NCBI GenBank assembly: GCA_947652375.1
Contig: CANTCS010000007.1
Span: 1 to 55,013 of the forward strand
Source: an uncultured Mollicutes bacterium
Lineage (GTDB): Bacteria > Bacillota_I > Bacilli_A > RF39 > UBA660
DNA: 55,013 nucleotides
Direction of reading: 5' to 3'
A program made the translations under genes and the position numbers. Under the pieces are notes generated by a model. It saw only the letters and a list, made by a program, of their open reading frames with translations, was not told the DNA's origin and ran no database searches. The stretch's first letter is position 1. The number at the start of each line of letters is the position of its first letter. Shown here piece by piece: positions 34,567-43,820 of the stretch.

Positions 34567-37260
34567 ATGAAATATATGACGCATGATGAAATTAGAAAAA
34601 CTTGGTTTAGGTTTTTCGAAGATAAAAAACACAAAATATATGAAAGTGCTTCTTTAGTACCTATAAATGATGATAGTTTGCTTTGGATAAATGCTGGAGT
34701 AGCTCCTTTAAAGAAATATTTTGACGGAAGTGAAATACCAGATAGTAGAAGAATCGTTAATATCCAAAAATGTATTAGAACTAATGATATTGAAAATGTA
34801 GGTGTAACAAAAAGACATCAAACATTTTTTGAAATGATGGGAAATTTTTCTATAGGAGATTATTTTAAAGAAGAAGCAATTAGTTATGCTTTTGAGTTAT
34901 TAACTAGTAAAGATTATTTTGGAATTGATAAAAATTTGTTATATGTAACTGTTTATTCAGATGATTATAGAGCTAAAGAAAGATGGATTGAAGTAGGGTT
35001 GGATGAAGAACATATTATTCCGTTAGATGGTAATTTTTGGGAAATAGGTGAGGGGCCATGTGGACCAGATTCAGAAATTTTCTTTGATCGTGGTGAAAAG
35101 TATGATCCAAATAAAGATGCATTTCTTTTATTTAAAGCTGATGAAGACCAAGAAAGATATGTAGAAATTTGGAATAATGTTTTTTCTCAATTCAATTCGA
35201 AAGAAGGTGTTCTTAGAAAAGATTACAAAGAACTTCCTAGTAAAAATATAGATACAGGAGCAGGTCTTGAAAGATGGTGTTGTATTTTCCAAAATGTTGA
35301 TAGTAATTTTGAAACTGATTTGTTTACTCCAATAATTAAACATATTGAAGAATTATCAACGTTTGATTATGTGGGACAAAAAGAATTTAAGATAATTGCT
35401 GATCATATTAGAGCTATAACTTTTGCTCTTGCTGATGGAGCTTGTTTTGAAAATGTTGGACGAGGCTATGTATTGAGAAGGCTTTTAAGACGAAGTGTTA
35501 GAGTAGGTAAAACTATTGGAATTGATTGTCCATTTATGTATAAAATAGTTTCTGATGTTGTTGATGTTATGAAGGAGGCATATCCTTATTTAGTTACAAA
35601 AAGATCAGAAGTTGAAGCAATTGTTTTAGAAGAAGAAAAATTATTCTTGAAAACTTTAGAGGCAGGAGAAAGAAGATTAAAAGACTTAATAAATGAATCA
35701 CATGATGGTTTTATTAGTGGAGAAGAAGCATTTAAATTATATGATACTTATGGTTTTCCTTTTGAACTTACAGAAGAGTATTTAAATGAATTAGGATATA
35801 ATGTTTCACGAGAAGAATTTAATAAGTACATGGAAATCCAAAAAGAATTAGCAAAAAAGAATGCTAAAAATAAGTCTGCTATGTCTTCTCAAAAAAAATC
35901 ATTACTTGAATTTAGAGATAAATCAGATTTTGTTTATGGTATATATCGTCAAAAAAGTAAAATACTAGCAATTTTTTCTAAAGATGAGCGAGTAAAAAGT
36001 ATAAATCATGATACATATATTGCGATTGAGAGAACTTGTTTTTATGCTGAGAGTGGTGGACAAGTTAGTGATACAGGGATGATTATTGGTAAAAACTTTA
36101 AAGCACGAGTTATTGATGTTTTTAAAGGTCCTAATGGACAACATATTCATAAAGTAAGATTACTTGATGGAATAATTTCAGAAGGTGATGAATGTGAATT
36201 AGTTATTGATAAAGATCGTAGAAAAAATATTGAAGTTAATCATTCTAGTGTTCATATTTTACAATATTCTTTGCAACAAGTAGTTTCTAATACTATTAAA
36301 CAAGCAGGAAGTTATGTTGATTCTGAAAAATTAAGATTTGATTTTACTTATTCAGGAAAAATGACAGATGAAAAATTATTAGAAGTAGAAGAATTTGCTA
36401 ATGAAATGATTAAAAAAGAACTTCTTGTATCGACTGAAATTATGCCTATAGATAAAGCAAAACAACTTGGTGCAATGGCGTTATTTAATGAAAAATATGG
36501 TGATACTGTTCGAGTTGTTAAAATTGGAAAATCTATAGAATTATGTGGAGGAACACATACAACAAACACAAAAGAAATTAATCGTTTAGCAATTAGTTCG
36601 TGTGAATCTAAAGGAAGTAATGTTTATCGAATTGAGGCAGTTACTAATGAAAAGATTGAACAAACTTTGTTTAATGCCATAAAACCATATAATGATGAAA
36701 TGATAAAATTATTAATTAAAGCACGTGAAGTACTAGATGAAGCAAGAAATCAAGGAATTAAATTAGAATTTGATGTTGATATTAATAATGATAAACCTAT
36801 TTCATATAAAGATATTATATTTAATCGTAATGAATTACAATATGTTCAACAAGAAGTTAAAGAATTAGAAAAGAAATATTATGAAATAAGAGAAAAACAA
36901 ACTCTAGAAAATCTTGATATATATCGTGAACATATAAAAGTTATAAATAATGTTAGTACACTAATAATGGATGTAAAAAATAAGGATATAAATCTATTAA
37001 AAAGTATTGCTGATAGTTTAATTAATGAATTAAGTCAAGGGGTAATTTTCTTTGCTAATATTAAAGAAGATGGTAGTGTTAATTTTATAGGAAAAAGTAA
37101 TTGTTTTGTAAATATAGGATTAATTGTTAAGGATGCAGCAATTTCTTCTTCAGGAAATGGTGGAGGTAGTCCTACATTTGCTCAAGGTGGAGGAAAAAAT
37201 ACAGAAAAATTAGAAGAAATATTTAACCATATTGAAAAGGTTATAAAGAATAATGAGTAG
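34567..37260 (+). CDS. alaS: Alanyl-tRNA synthetase
   Basis: An 897-residue AlaS. The class II catalytic core covers about 1-235 (FFEMMGNFSIGDYF, GPCGPDSEIFFDRG, IDTGAGLERW), followed by the tRNA-binding region, an editing domain with NHSSVHILQ (the HxxxH metal motif) and ELCGGTHTTNT (the Cys and His), and a C-terminal DHHA1-like end with GNGGGSPTFAQGGG. It charges tRNA-Ala and clears mischarged Ser/Gly. ATG at 34567 is chosen because AAGGAGAG lies within the upstream ATG frame at 34552. It is under the alanine T-box and overlaps holA by 8 bp. Confidence 0.97.
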   Translation: MKYMTHDEIRKTWFRFFEDKKHKIYESASLVPINDDSLLWINAGVAPLKKYFDGSEIPDSRRIVNIQKCIRTNDIENVGVTKRHQTFFEMMGNFSIGDYFKEEAISYAFELLTSKDYFGIDKNLLYVTVYSDDYRAKERWIEVGLDEEHIIPLDGNFWEIGEGPCGPDSEIFFDRGEKYDPNKDAFLLFKADEDQERYVEIWNNVFSQFNSKEGVLRKDYKELPSKNIDTGAGLERWCCIFQNVDSNFETDLFTPIIKHIEELSTFDYVGQKEFKIIADHIRAITFALADGACFENVGRGYVLRRLLRRSVRVGKTIGIDCPFMYKIVSDVVDVMKEAYPYLVTKRSEVEAIVLEEEKLFLKTLEAGERRLKDLINESHDGFISGEEAFKLYDTYGFPFELTEEYLNELGYNVSREEFNKYMEIQKELAKKNAKNKSAMSSQKKSLLEFRDKSDFVYGIYRQKSKILAIFSKDERVKSINHDTYIAIERTCFYAESGGQVSDTGMIIGKNFKARVIDVFKGPNGQHIHKVRLLDGIISEGDECELVIDKDRRKNIEVNHSSVHILQYSLQQVVSNTIKQAGSYVDSEKLRFDFTYSGKMTDEKLLEVEEFANEMIKKELLVSTEIMPIDKAKQLGAMALFNEKYGDTVRVVKIGKSIELCGGTHTTNTKEINRLAISSCESKGSNVYRIEAVTNEKIEQTLFNAIKPYNDEMIKLLIKAREVLDEARNQGIKLEFDVDINNDKPISYKDIIFNRNELQYVQQEVKELEKKYYEIREKQTLENLDIYREHIKVINNVSTLIMDVKNKDINLLKSIADSLINELSQGVIFFANIKEDGSVNFIGKSNCFVNIGLIVKDAAISSSGNGGGSPTFAQGGGKNTEKLEEIFNHIEKVIKNNE

Positions 37261-38188
37261 TTATTTAATAGAGAGCTTAGACTCTCTTTCCTTAATTACT
37301 GAAAGAAAAAAAATTATAACAAATAATAATTTTACTGAAGCTTCAATTAATATTTATGATTTAGATTTGACAACAATTGATTGTGCATTAGAAGATTTAG
37401 ATACATATAGTTTTTTAAGTGAAAAGAAAGTAATTATAATTAAAGGATTAGAAAATATAAAATATGATGATTATAAAAAGGAACTAGATCATTTATTTAA
37501 ATATATTGAGAATCCAAATAATGCTAATCTTTTGATTATTGAAGTTACAAAACTAAATAATACTACTAAAGTAGCTAAAGAATTAAAAAAGAAATGTAAG
37601 TATATAAGTGTCTCTTTAAATTCTAAAAATTTTATAAAAGGTGAGCTTAGTGATTACAATATAGAACAATCTGCTATTAATTTATTAGAGGAATATTGTC
37701 TTGGGGATATAACAAAAATAAGTTGTGAATGTCAAAAATTGAAAAATTATAAGTATAAAGATAAGAAAATTACTTGTGAGGATATAGAGGAAATAGTAGT
37801 AAAAAAATTAGGAGATGCAAAAGACTTAACTTTTTCTTTTTCTAGAAGTTTAGCACTAAAAGATAAAAAAGAAGCTTTAACTAAATATAGAGAATTATTA
37901 TCTTATGATATTGAGCCTTTAAGTATAATTGGATTACTTGCTAGTCAAATAAGAATTATTTATCAAGTAAAACTTTTAGAAAAAAGAAATTTAAGTGATA
38001 AGGAAATTGCTAATACTTTAGGAGAAAAATCTGATTACAGAATAACAAAGACTAGAGAATTAACTAAATTTTATACTGAAAAAGAATTATTAAAATTAAT
38101 GCAAGATTTAGCAAAAATTGATTTGCAAATTAAAACTAATGATGTAAATGGGAATACTTTGATTGAGTTATTTACTTTAAATATTTAA
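37253..38188 (+). CDS. holA: DNA polymerase III delta subunit
   Basis: A 311-residue clamp-loader delta subunit. The N-terminal domain carries LEDLDTYSFLSEKKVIII and YIENPNNANLLIIEV, the middle holds the LLEEYCLGDITKISCECQKL helix pair, and the C-terminal collar domain has SIIGLLASQIRIIYQVKLL and KIDLQIKTNDVNG. It opens the beta clamp on DNA. The start codon lies inside the end of alaS, so the replication factor is translated with the synthetase and falls under T-box control. Confidence 0.9.
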   Translation: MSSYLIESLDSLSLITERKKIITNNNFTEASINIYDLDLTTIDCALEDLDTYSFLSEKKVIIIKGLENIKYDDYKKELDHLFKYIENPNNANLLIIEVTKLNNTTKVAKELKKKCKYISVSLNSKNFIKGELSDYNIEQSAINLLEEYCLGDITKISCECQKLKNYKYKDKKITCEDIEEIVVKKLGDAKDLTFSFSRSLALKDKKEALTKYRELLSYDIEPLSIIGLLASQIRIIYQVKLLEKRNLSDKEIANTLGEKSDYRITKTRELTKFYTEKELLKLMQDLAKIDLQIKTNDVNGNTLIELFTLNI

Positions 38189-38225
38189 AAACATAATGAT
38201 TTAGTAAAAATCATTATGTTTTTTT
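38189..38225. terminator. Bidirectional terminator between holA and rarA
   Basis: AACATAATGATTT and AAATCATTATGTT form a stem of about 13 bp with T runs on both strands. It ends holA on the plus strand and rarA on the minus strand, and overlaps the rarA stop. Confidence 0.8.
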
Positions 38226-39427
38226 ATTTGTTCTAATTTTTCATAAATTTCTTTTATTTGTCTTTCGTATCCTATATCTTTAGGTACATAATATTTTTTA
38301 TTTTTAATTTTATCTGGTAAGTATTGTTGAAGAACAAAAGCTCCTTTATAATCGTGAGGATATTTATATGTTGTTGAATCAGTTTTTATATGTGATGGAA
38401 TATTTCCTGTATTACCTTTTTCGATATCAGATAAAGCTTTATCAAAAGCAATATGTGCTGTATTACTTTTAGGAGATAAGGCCATTTCACAAACTATTGT
38501 TCCTAGAGGGATTCTTCCTTCTGGAAGACCAACTCTTTCACAGGCGTTTATTGCCGCATCTAATCTTGGTCCAATTGCAGGATTTGCAAGTCCGATGTCT
38601 TCATAGGCAATAACACTAAGACGTCTATAAATAGATTCTAAGTCACCTTCCATTACAAGTCTTCCTAAATAATGAAGAGAGGCATCAACATCACTACCAC
38701 GAATTGATTTTTGAAGTCCACTAAGAACATCATAATGACCTTCACCGTTTTTATCAGAAAAAAATACTGGTTTATTATTAATAGATTTTATTCGTTTTTC
38801 ATCTACTATTTTACTATCAGATGAATAATATGCTATTTCTAATAAGTTATAAGCGTATCTTAGGTCATTTCCTGAGAGTTTTGCAATTAACTCAATACTT
38901 TTATCATCTATTTGAATTTCGTCTAAATCAGGATGTTTTATAGCTTTTTTTAAACCATAGATAATATCATCAGTTTCTAATTCTAAAAGTTCAAATAATT
39001 GACATCTACTTCTAATGGCTGGATTTATAGCATGATAAGGATTAGAAGTTGTCATTCCAATTAATGTAATAAGTCCACTTTCTAGTTGAGGAAGAAGAAT
39101 ATCTTGTTTATCTTTATTAAGACGATGTATTTCATCCATAATAAGAACAATTTCTCCATACATTTTAGCTTCTTCAATTACAATATCTAAATCTTTTTTA
39201 CTATTAATTGTTGCATTTAAAAATCTATATCTAATTCCTAAATCATTTACTAAAGCATTAGCAATACTAGTTTTACCAATACCAGGTTTACCATATAGTA
39301 TCATAGAAAATAATTTTTTATTTTTTACTAAATTAGAAAGAATTTTATCTTTACCTATTAAATGTTTTTGTCCTATAATTTCATTAAGATTTTTAGGAGC
39401 TAATTTTAAAGCAAGAGGTTTACTCAT
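38201..39427 (-). CDS. rarA: Replication-associated recombination ATPase RarA
   Basis: A 408-residue AAA+ ATPase of the RarA/MgsA/WRNIP1 family: LAPKNLNEIIGQKHLIG, Walker A GKPGIGKTS, Walker B IVLIMDEIHRLNKDKQD, sensor 1 GMTTSNP and arginine finger AIRSRC. The C-terminal part has QKSIRGSDVDASLHYLGRL and AYEDIGLANP, which form the tetramer domain. It acts at stalled replication forks. The ATG at 39427 is preferred to 39439 because GGTGAT lies just ahead of it. Confidence 0.94.
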   Translation of the reverse strand: MSKPLALKLAPKNLNEIIGQKHLIGKDKILSNLVKNKKLFSMILYGKPGIGKTSIANALVNDLGIRYRFLNATINSKKDLDIVIEEAKMYGEIVLIMDEIHRLNKDKQDILLPQLESGLITLIGMTTSNPYHAINPAIRSRCQLFELLELETDDIIYGLKKAIKHPDLDEIQIDDKSIELIAKLSGNDLRYAYNLLEIAYYSSDSKIVDEKRIKSINNKPVFFSDKNGEGHYDVLSGLQKSIRGSDVDASLHYLGRLVMEGDLESIYRRLSVIAYEDIGLANPAIGPRLDAAINACERVGLPEGRIPLGTIVCEMALSPKSNTAHIAFDKALSDIEKGNTGNIPSHIKTDSTTYKYPHDYKGAFVLQQYLPDKIKNKKYYVPKDIGYERQIKEIYEKLEQIKKHNDFY

Positions 39428-39555
39428 ATTGATCACCATAATTATTTTATCAAATATAAAAGTTTTTATCTAGAACACTTTCTAAAATTAATATAAAAGA
39501 AGATTGATATTTAATTAAATTAGTTTATATTATTTGAACTTGGGTTTATATAATA

Positions 39556-39584
39556 TTGTTTATAATAAGTTGATGTGCTATAGT
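39556..39584 (+). promoter_or_regulatory. Candidate promoter of the cas operon
   Basis: TTGTTT and TATAGT are 17 bp apart with a TG just ahead of the -10 (TGC-TATAGT). It lies about 175 bp upstream of cas9, so its transcript would run antisense through the tracrRNA gene. Confidence 0.45.
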
Positions 39585-39632
39585 AGTTATATAAAAGTTA
39601 TTGTATTTGATTTTTTATGAAATTTTTAATAT

Positions 39633-39725
39633 AAAAAAAAGACGGGTAACCGTCCGAACACAAGTGAGCATTTAGGCTTAAAGCTTTATTTTAACTCTCT
39701 ATGTCATCTTAAATGGTATTAAGAC
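39633..39725 (-). ncRNA. tracrRNA
   Basis: On the minus strand the sequence begins with an anti-repeat (about 39693-39726) that pairs with the CRISPR repeat. ATGACATAGA pairs fully with TCTATGTCAT of the repeat, then a GAG/GA bulge, then TTAAAAT pairs with GTTTTA, the geometry Cas9 needs. A short nexus (AAAGCTTTAAGCC) follows. The 3' end is a terminator, GACGG-TTAC-CCGTC plus eight T. The estimated length is about 93 nt, with the start inferred from a promoter at 39732-39760. Confidence 0.88.
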
Positions 39726-39731
39726 AATTTC

Positions 39732-39760
39732 ATAGTATCAAATAATTGGAGGTATGTCAA
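39732..39760 (-). promoter_or_regulatory. tracrRNA promoter overlapping cas9 RBS
   Basis: On the minus strand TTGACA (39760-39755) and TACTAT (39737-39732) are exactly 17 bp apart, 7 bp upstream of the predicted tracrRNA start. The spacer includes the cas9 Shine-Dalgarno GGAGG (39748-39752), and the -35 ends 1 bp before the cas9 ATG. Confidence 0.75.
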
Positions 39761-39761
39761 T

Positions 39762-42700
39762 ATGCAAAAAAAGTATAATATAGGTTTAGATATTGGTACA
39801 ACATCTGTTGGATGGGCAGTGGTTGAGGCTAATACTCAAAAAATAATTAGAAAAGGTAAAGGAAAAAAAAGAAAAGCTTTATGGGGAGTTAGATTATTTG
39901 ATGCAGCTGATACTGCAGAAGAAAGAAGAAATTTTAGAAGTACTAGAAGAAGATATGATAGAAGAAGACAAAGAATTAAGTTATTACAAGATGAATTTAG
40001 TGAAGAGATAAAAAAGGTGGATGAAAACTTTTTTCAAAAACTTAAAGAATCTAAGTATCATGAGGATGATTTAATTAATAAAACTATTTTTTTAACAAAT
40101 GATGAAAAACAGCAATTAAAAGAATATAATGAAAAATATAAAACAATCTATCATTTAAGAAATCGATTGATTAATGATTCCTCTAAGGAAGATATAAGAT
40201 TAGTTTATTTAGCTATACATCACATAATAAAATATAGAGGTAATTTTTTATATACAGGTGATAAATTTAATGTGAATAGTTTAAATATAGAAGAAAAGAT
40301 AAATAATGTATTTGATGCATTTATTAACTATCTTCCTTCTATAAATATAGATGATAGTTTTTTAGAAATAATAGATATGAATGAATTTGAGAAAGCTTTA
40401 TTAAAAGAATCTAAAAATGATGTAAAAGTAGAAATTAAAAATATTTTAGGTTCTATTTCTAATAATAAAAACTTTATAAATGAATTTATAAAATTAATTG
40501 TTGGGAATAAATTTAGTATAAAAAAATTATTTATGTTAGAGGATTTAGAGCAAGACATTACTTTAAGTTTAGATGGAGCAGATTATGATGATAAAATACT
40601 TGAAGCAGAAAATTGTTTAGGAGATTCTATAGAGATACTTCATTCTTTAAAAGAGTTATATGATGCAGTTTTCTTAAAAAAATTATTTAAAGGAAGTTCT
40701 AATGCTTCACTTTCTTATGTAATGGTTGAAAGATATAAAAGTCATAAAGAAGATTTGAGATTTTTGAAAGATTTATTTGATGGTGATAGAAGTCTTTATA
40801 ATAAGCTTTTTAAAACAAAAAAAGAAATGTGTTTATATGATAAATATATTCATAATTCAATAAGTTATGAAGATTTTATAAAAGAATTGGAAAAATTAAT
40901 TTTAAAATTATTTGATAATGGTTTTGATGAATCATTAAGTAATAAATGGTTATATGAAGTTAAAGAAAAAATAGATAAAAGAGACTTTTTACCTCGAATT
41001 ACTGATCCAGAAAATGGAAAATACCCTTATCAATTAAACAAAGATGAATTAATTAAAATAATCGAAAATCAGGGTAAATATTATCCTTTCTTATTAGAAG
41101 AAATTAATGGAAAATATAAAATTGTCAAATTATTAGAATTTAAAATTCCTTACTATGTGGGTCCGTTAGTTTCTGATAAGAAAAGTAAGTTTGCATGGAT
41201 GGAGAGAAAAAGTGATGAGAAAATAACTCCATATAATTTTGATCAAGTTGTTAATAAAGAAGTTACAGCTGAGAAATTTATTAAGAGAATGATATCTCAT
41301 TGTACTTACTTATTTAAAGAATTTGCCTTACCAAATAATTCTATATTATATTCAAAATATAAAGTTATGAATGAACTTAAGCAGATAAAAATAAATGGGC
41401 AAAAGTTAGAAAATGATCTCCAACATAAAATAATGGAAGAGTTTTTGATGAAAACAAGTGGTAATATTACAGATAAAAAATTTAATGAATATTTAAATTT
41501 ATTACCTGAATTTGATATGTACCAAGGTGATTTAAATATTACAGGTTATTCAGCAGATTTAAAGTTTGCTAATAATATGCAATCGTATATTGATTTTTTT
41601 GGAGATGATGGAATTTTTAAAGGGACTTCTTATGACTTAGAAGATGCTGATGAAATAATAGAGTGGATTACTATATTTGAAGATAAGGATATATTAAAAA
41701 GAAAAATTGAAAATAAATATCATGAATTAACTGAAGAACAAAAGTTAAAAATTCTTAATAAAAAATATAAGGGTTGGGGTAATTTATCAAAGAAACTTCT
41801 TATGGATTTAACAATTAAACACAAGGAAACAGGAGTAGCAAAAAGTATCATGACTTTAATGTATGAGACAAAAGATAATTTCATGCAAATTATTAATGAT
41901 GATAAATATAAATTTCAAGATTTAATAAAAGAAAATAACATTTTTGAAGATTCTTTAAAAATTAATTATGATTTAGTAAAGGAATTAGCTACTTCACCAG
42001 CAACTAAAAAAGAAATTTATCAATCTTTAAAAGTTGTTGAAGAAATCATAAAATATATGGGTTATGAACCTGAAAATATTATGATTGAAATGGCTCGTGG
42101 TGATGATATTAAAAAGCAAAGAAAAGATGATAGAAAAAAATATTTATTAAACTTATATAAAAAAGTTAAGGAAGATTGTTCTAATTATGATGTTACAAAT
42201 TATGAAACAATTTTTAATGAGTTAAATAGTTTAGAAAAAATTGATAGTCAAAAATTATTTTTATATTTTATTCAAGAGGGAAAATGTTTATATACTGGAA
42301 ATCCTATTAATATTGAAGATTTAAATAGTGAGAAGTATGAAATAGATCATATTATACCTAGAACATTAATAAAAGATGATTCTATAGATAATAAAGCTTT
42401 GGTGTATAGAGAATGTAATCAGGCTAAAGCTGCAAGTTTTGTTTTACCTAAAGAATATAGAACTAGCTATATGAAAAAATGGTGGAACCATTTAAAAAAA
42501 ATCGGTTTAATTTCAGCTAAAAAATTCTATAAATTAACTAGAGAATATTATAGTGATGAAGATATCAATGGTTTTATTAATCGTCAATTAGTTGAGACTA
42601 GACAAATTACTAAACATGTTGCTAATATACTTAATTGTTTTTATAAAAATACTAAAATAGTTTATTTAAAAGCTAATTTATCGCATAACTATCGTGAAAA

Positions 42701-43820
42701 ATACGAATTGTTTAAATTTAGAGAAATAAATGACTATCATCATGCACATGATGCTTATCTAACAGCTGTTCTTGGAGAGTTTAAAGAAAAGTATATGACA
42801 AGAAATATTAATTATCAGTTAATAAAAGAGTTAAACAATAAACTAAAAGACTTGGGTAAATATAAGCAATGTAAATATGGTTTTGTTATAAATAGTTTAG
42901 ATGAAGATGTATTTGATGTAGTTTTAGAATTATCGAAGAATTTTTTTAATGAAGAGACAGGCGAAATAATATTCGATTCAAAAAGATTTAATAATATTGT
43001 AGAGAATACTCTTTATAGAAATGATATATTAATTAGTAGAAAAACAGAGATAAGAAGTGGCAAATTATTTAATATGAAAATGAAAAGTGTTGGTAATGTA
43101 AAAATTAAAGATAATATGCCAACTGAATTATATGGAGGATATTCAAATATAGAAACATCTTATTTAACACTTGTTGAATATAAAAATAAGTTAAAATTAA
43201 TTGGAATTCCTTTAGAAATAGCATTAAAATCTAAAAATAAATTGCAAACTAAATATAATTTTATAAAAGAGCATTTAAAAGAAGAAAATATTAAAATAGT
43301 TAAAGATTTTATTCCTTTTGAAACTTTAATAAATTATAATGGCCAAGATGTCTATATTAAAGGCTATAGTCTATCGAAAAAAGCTTGTGAAGTTTCTAAT
43401 GCAACTCAATTAAAAATTCCTAAAGAGAAATTAAAATTGTGGAAAAATATATTAAATGAAATTCTTAATAAAAAAAGTATTTCAAATGATAGTGATGCTT
43501 TAGTAGATACGGAAAAAAGTTTAGAAATAATGAAAGATATAATTTTATATTTATTTAATTTGAAGAAAGAATTTCCTTTATTTTTAAATGAAATAAATAA
43601 AATAGAAAATAAAATTACTTTAGATAATTTAAACTATAATGAGTTAAAAAAAATAATAATTGAATTATTTAAAATATATCATTGTAATAGTGTAAATGGA
43701 AATTTAAAAGAATTTGGTTTTGGAGAAAGAATAGGTAGATTATCTGGAAAAAATATTACTAAAGGTATAATTAAAGCTAATTCTATTACACGAATAAAAG
43801 AGATTGAGTATGAGTTTTAG
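39762..43820 (+). CDS. cas9: CRISPR-associated endonuclease Cas9 (type II-A)
   Basis: A 1352-residue Cas9. RuvC-I is at the N-terminus (GLDIGTTSVGW, Asp10), then an Arg-rich bridge helix (about 54-79), a helical REC lobe, RuvC-II (MIEMAR, Glu776), HNH (YEIDHIIPR, Asp862, His863; Asn886), RuvC-III (HHAHDAYL, His994, Asp997) and a PAM-interacting end. All nuclease residues match SpCas9 D10, E762, D839, H840, N863, H983 and D986. It cuts DNA matched by crRNA-tracrRNA. GGAGG lies 9 bp before the ATG. The operon continues with cas1, overlapping by 11 bp. Base composition matches the host, giving no sign of recent transfer. Confidence 0.97.
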   Translation: MQKKYNIGLDIGTTSVGWAVVEANTQKIIRKGKGKKRKALWGVRLFDAADTAEERRNFRSTRRRYDRRRQRIKLLQDEFSEEIKKVDENFFQKLKESKYHEDDLINKTIFLTNDEKQQLKEYNEKYKTIYHLRNRLINDSSKEDIRLVYLAIHHIIKYRGNFLYTGDKFNVNSLNIEEKINNVFDAFINYLPSINIDDSFLEIIDMNEFEKALLKESKNDVKVEIKNILGSISNNKNFINEFIKLIVGNKFSIKKLFMLEDLEQDITLSLDGADYDDKILEAENCLGDSIEILHSLKELYDAVFLKKLFKGSSNASLSYVMVERYKSHKEDLRFLKDLFDGDRSLYNKLFKTKKEMCLYDKYIHNSISYEDFIKELEKLILKLFDNGFDESLSNKWLYEVKEKIDKRDFLPRITDPENGKYPYQLNKDELIKIIENQGKYYPFLLEEINGKYKIVKLLEFKIPYYVGPLVSDKKSKFAWMERKSDEKITPYNFDQVVNKEVTAEKFIKRMISHCTYLFKEFALPNNSILYSKYKVMNELKQIKINGQKLENDLQHKIMEEFLMKTSGNITDKKFNEYLNLLPEFDMYQGDLNITGYSADLKFANNMQSYIDFFGDDGIFKGTSYDLEDADEIIEWITIFEDKDILKRKIENKYHELTEEQKLKILNKKYKGWGNLSKKLLMDLTIKHKETGVAKSIMTLMYETKDNFMQIINDDKYKFQDLIKENNIFEDSLKINYDLVKELATSPATKKEIYQSLKVVEEIIKYMGYEPENIMIEMARGDDIKKQRKDDRKKYLLNLYKKVKEDCSNYDVTNYETIFNELNSLEKIDSQKLFLYFIQEGKCLYTGNPINIEDLNSEKYEIDHIIPRTLIKDDSIDNKALVYRECNQAKAASFVLPKEYRTSYMKKWWNHLKKIGLISAKKFYKLTREYYSDEDINGFINRQLVETRQITKHVANILNCFYKNTKIVYLKANLSHNYREKYELFKFREINDYHHAHDAYLTAVLGEFKEKYMTRNINYQLIKELNNKLKDLGKYKQCKYGFVINSLDEDVFDVVLELSKNFFNEETGEIIFDSKRFNNIVENTLYRNDILISRKTEIRSGKLFNMKMKSVGNVKIKDNMPTELYGGYSNIETSYLTLVEYKNKLKLIGIPLEIALKSKNKLQTKYNFIKEHLKEENIKIVKDFIPFETLINYNGQDVYIKGYSLSKKACEVSNATQLKIPKEKLKLWKNILNEILNKKSISNDSDALVDTEKSLEIMKDIILYLFNLKKEFPLFLNEINKIENKITLDNLNYNELKKIIIELFKIYHCNSVNGNLKEFGFGERIGRLSGKNITKGIIKANSITRIKEIEYEF

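Noticed and set aside
39692..39726. A solitary CRISPR repeat upstream of cas9
   Set aside because: It is the DNA of the tracrRNA anti-repeat read on the wrong strand. On the minus strand it continues into the nexus and a terminator.
39725..39800. A long tracrRNA form (tracr-L) acting as a natural single guide on Pcas9
   Set aside because: On the minus strand upstream of the anti-repeat I find no GTTTTAGA-like repeat half, so the self-guiding structure cannot be drawn.
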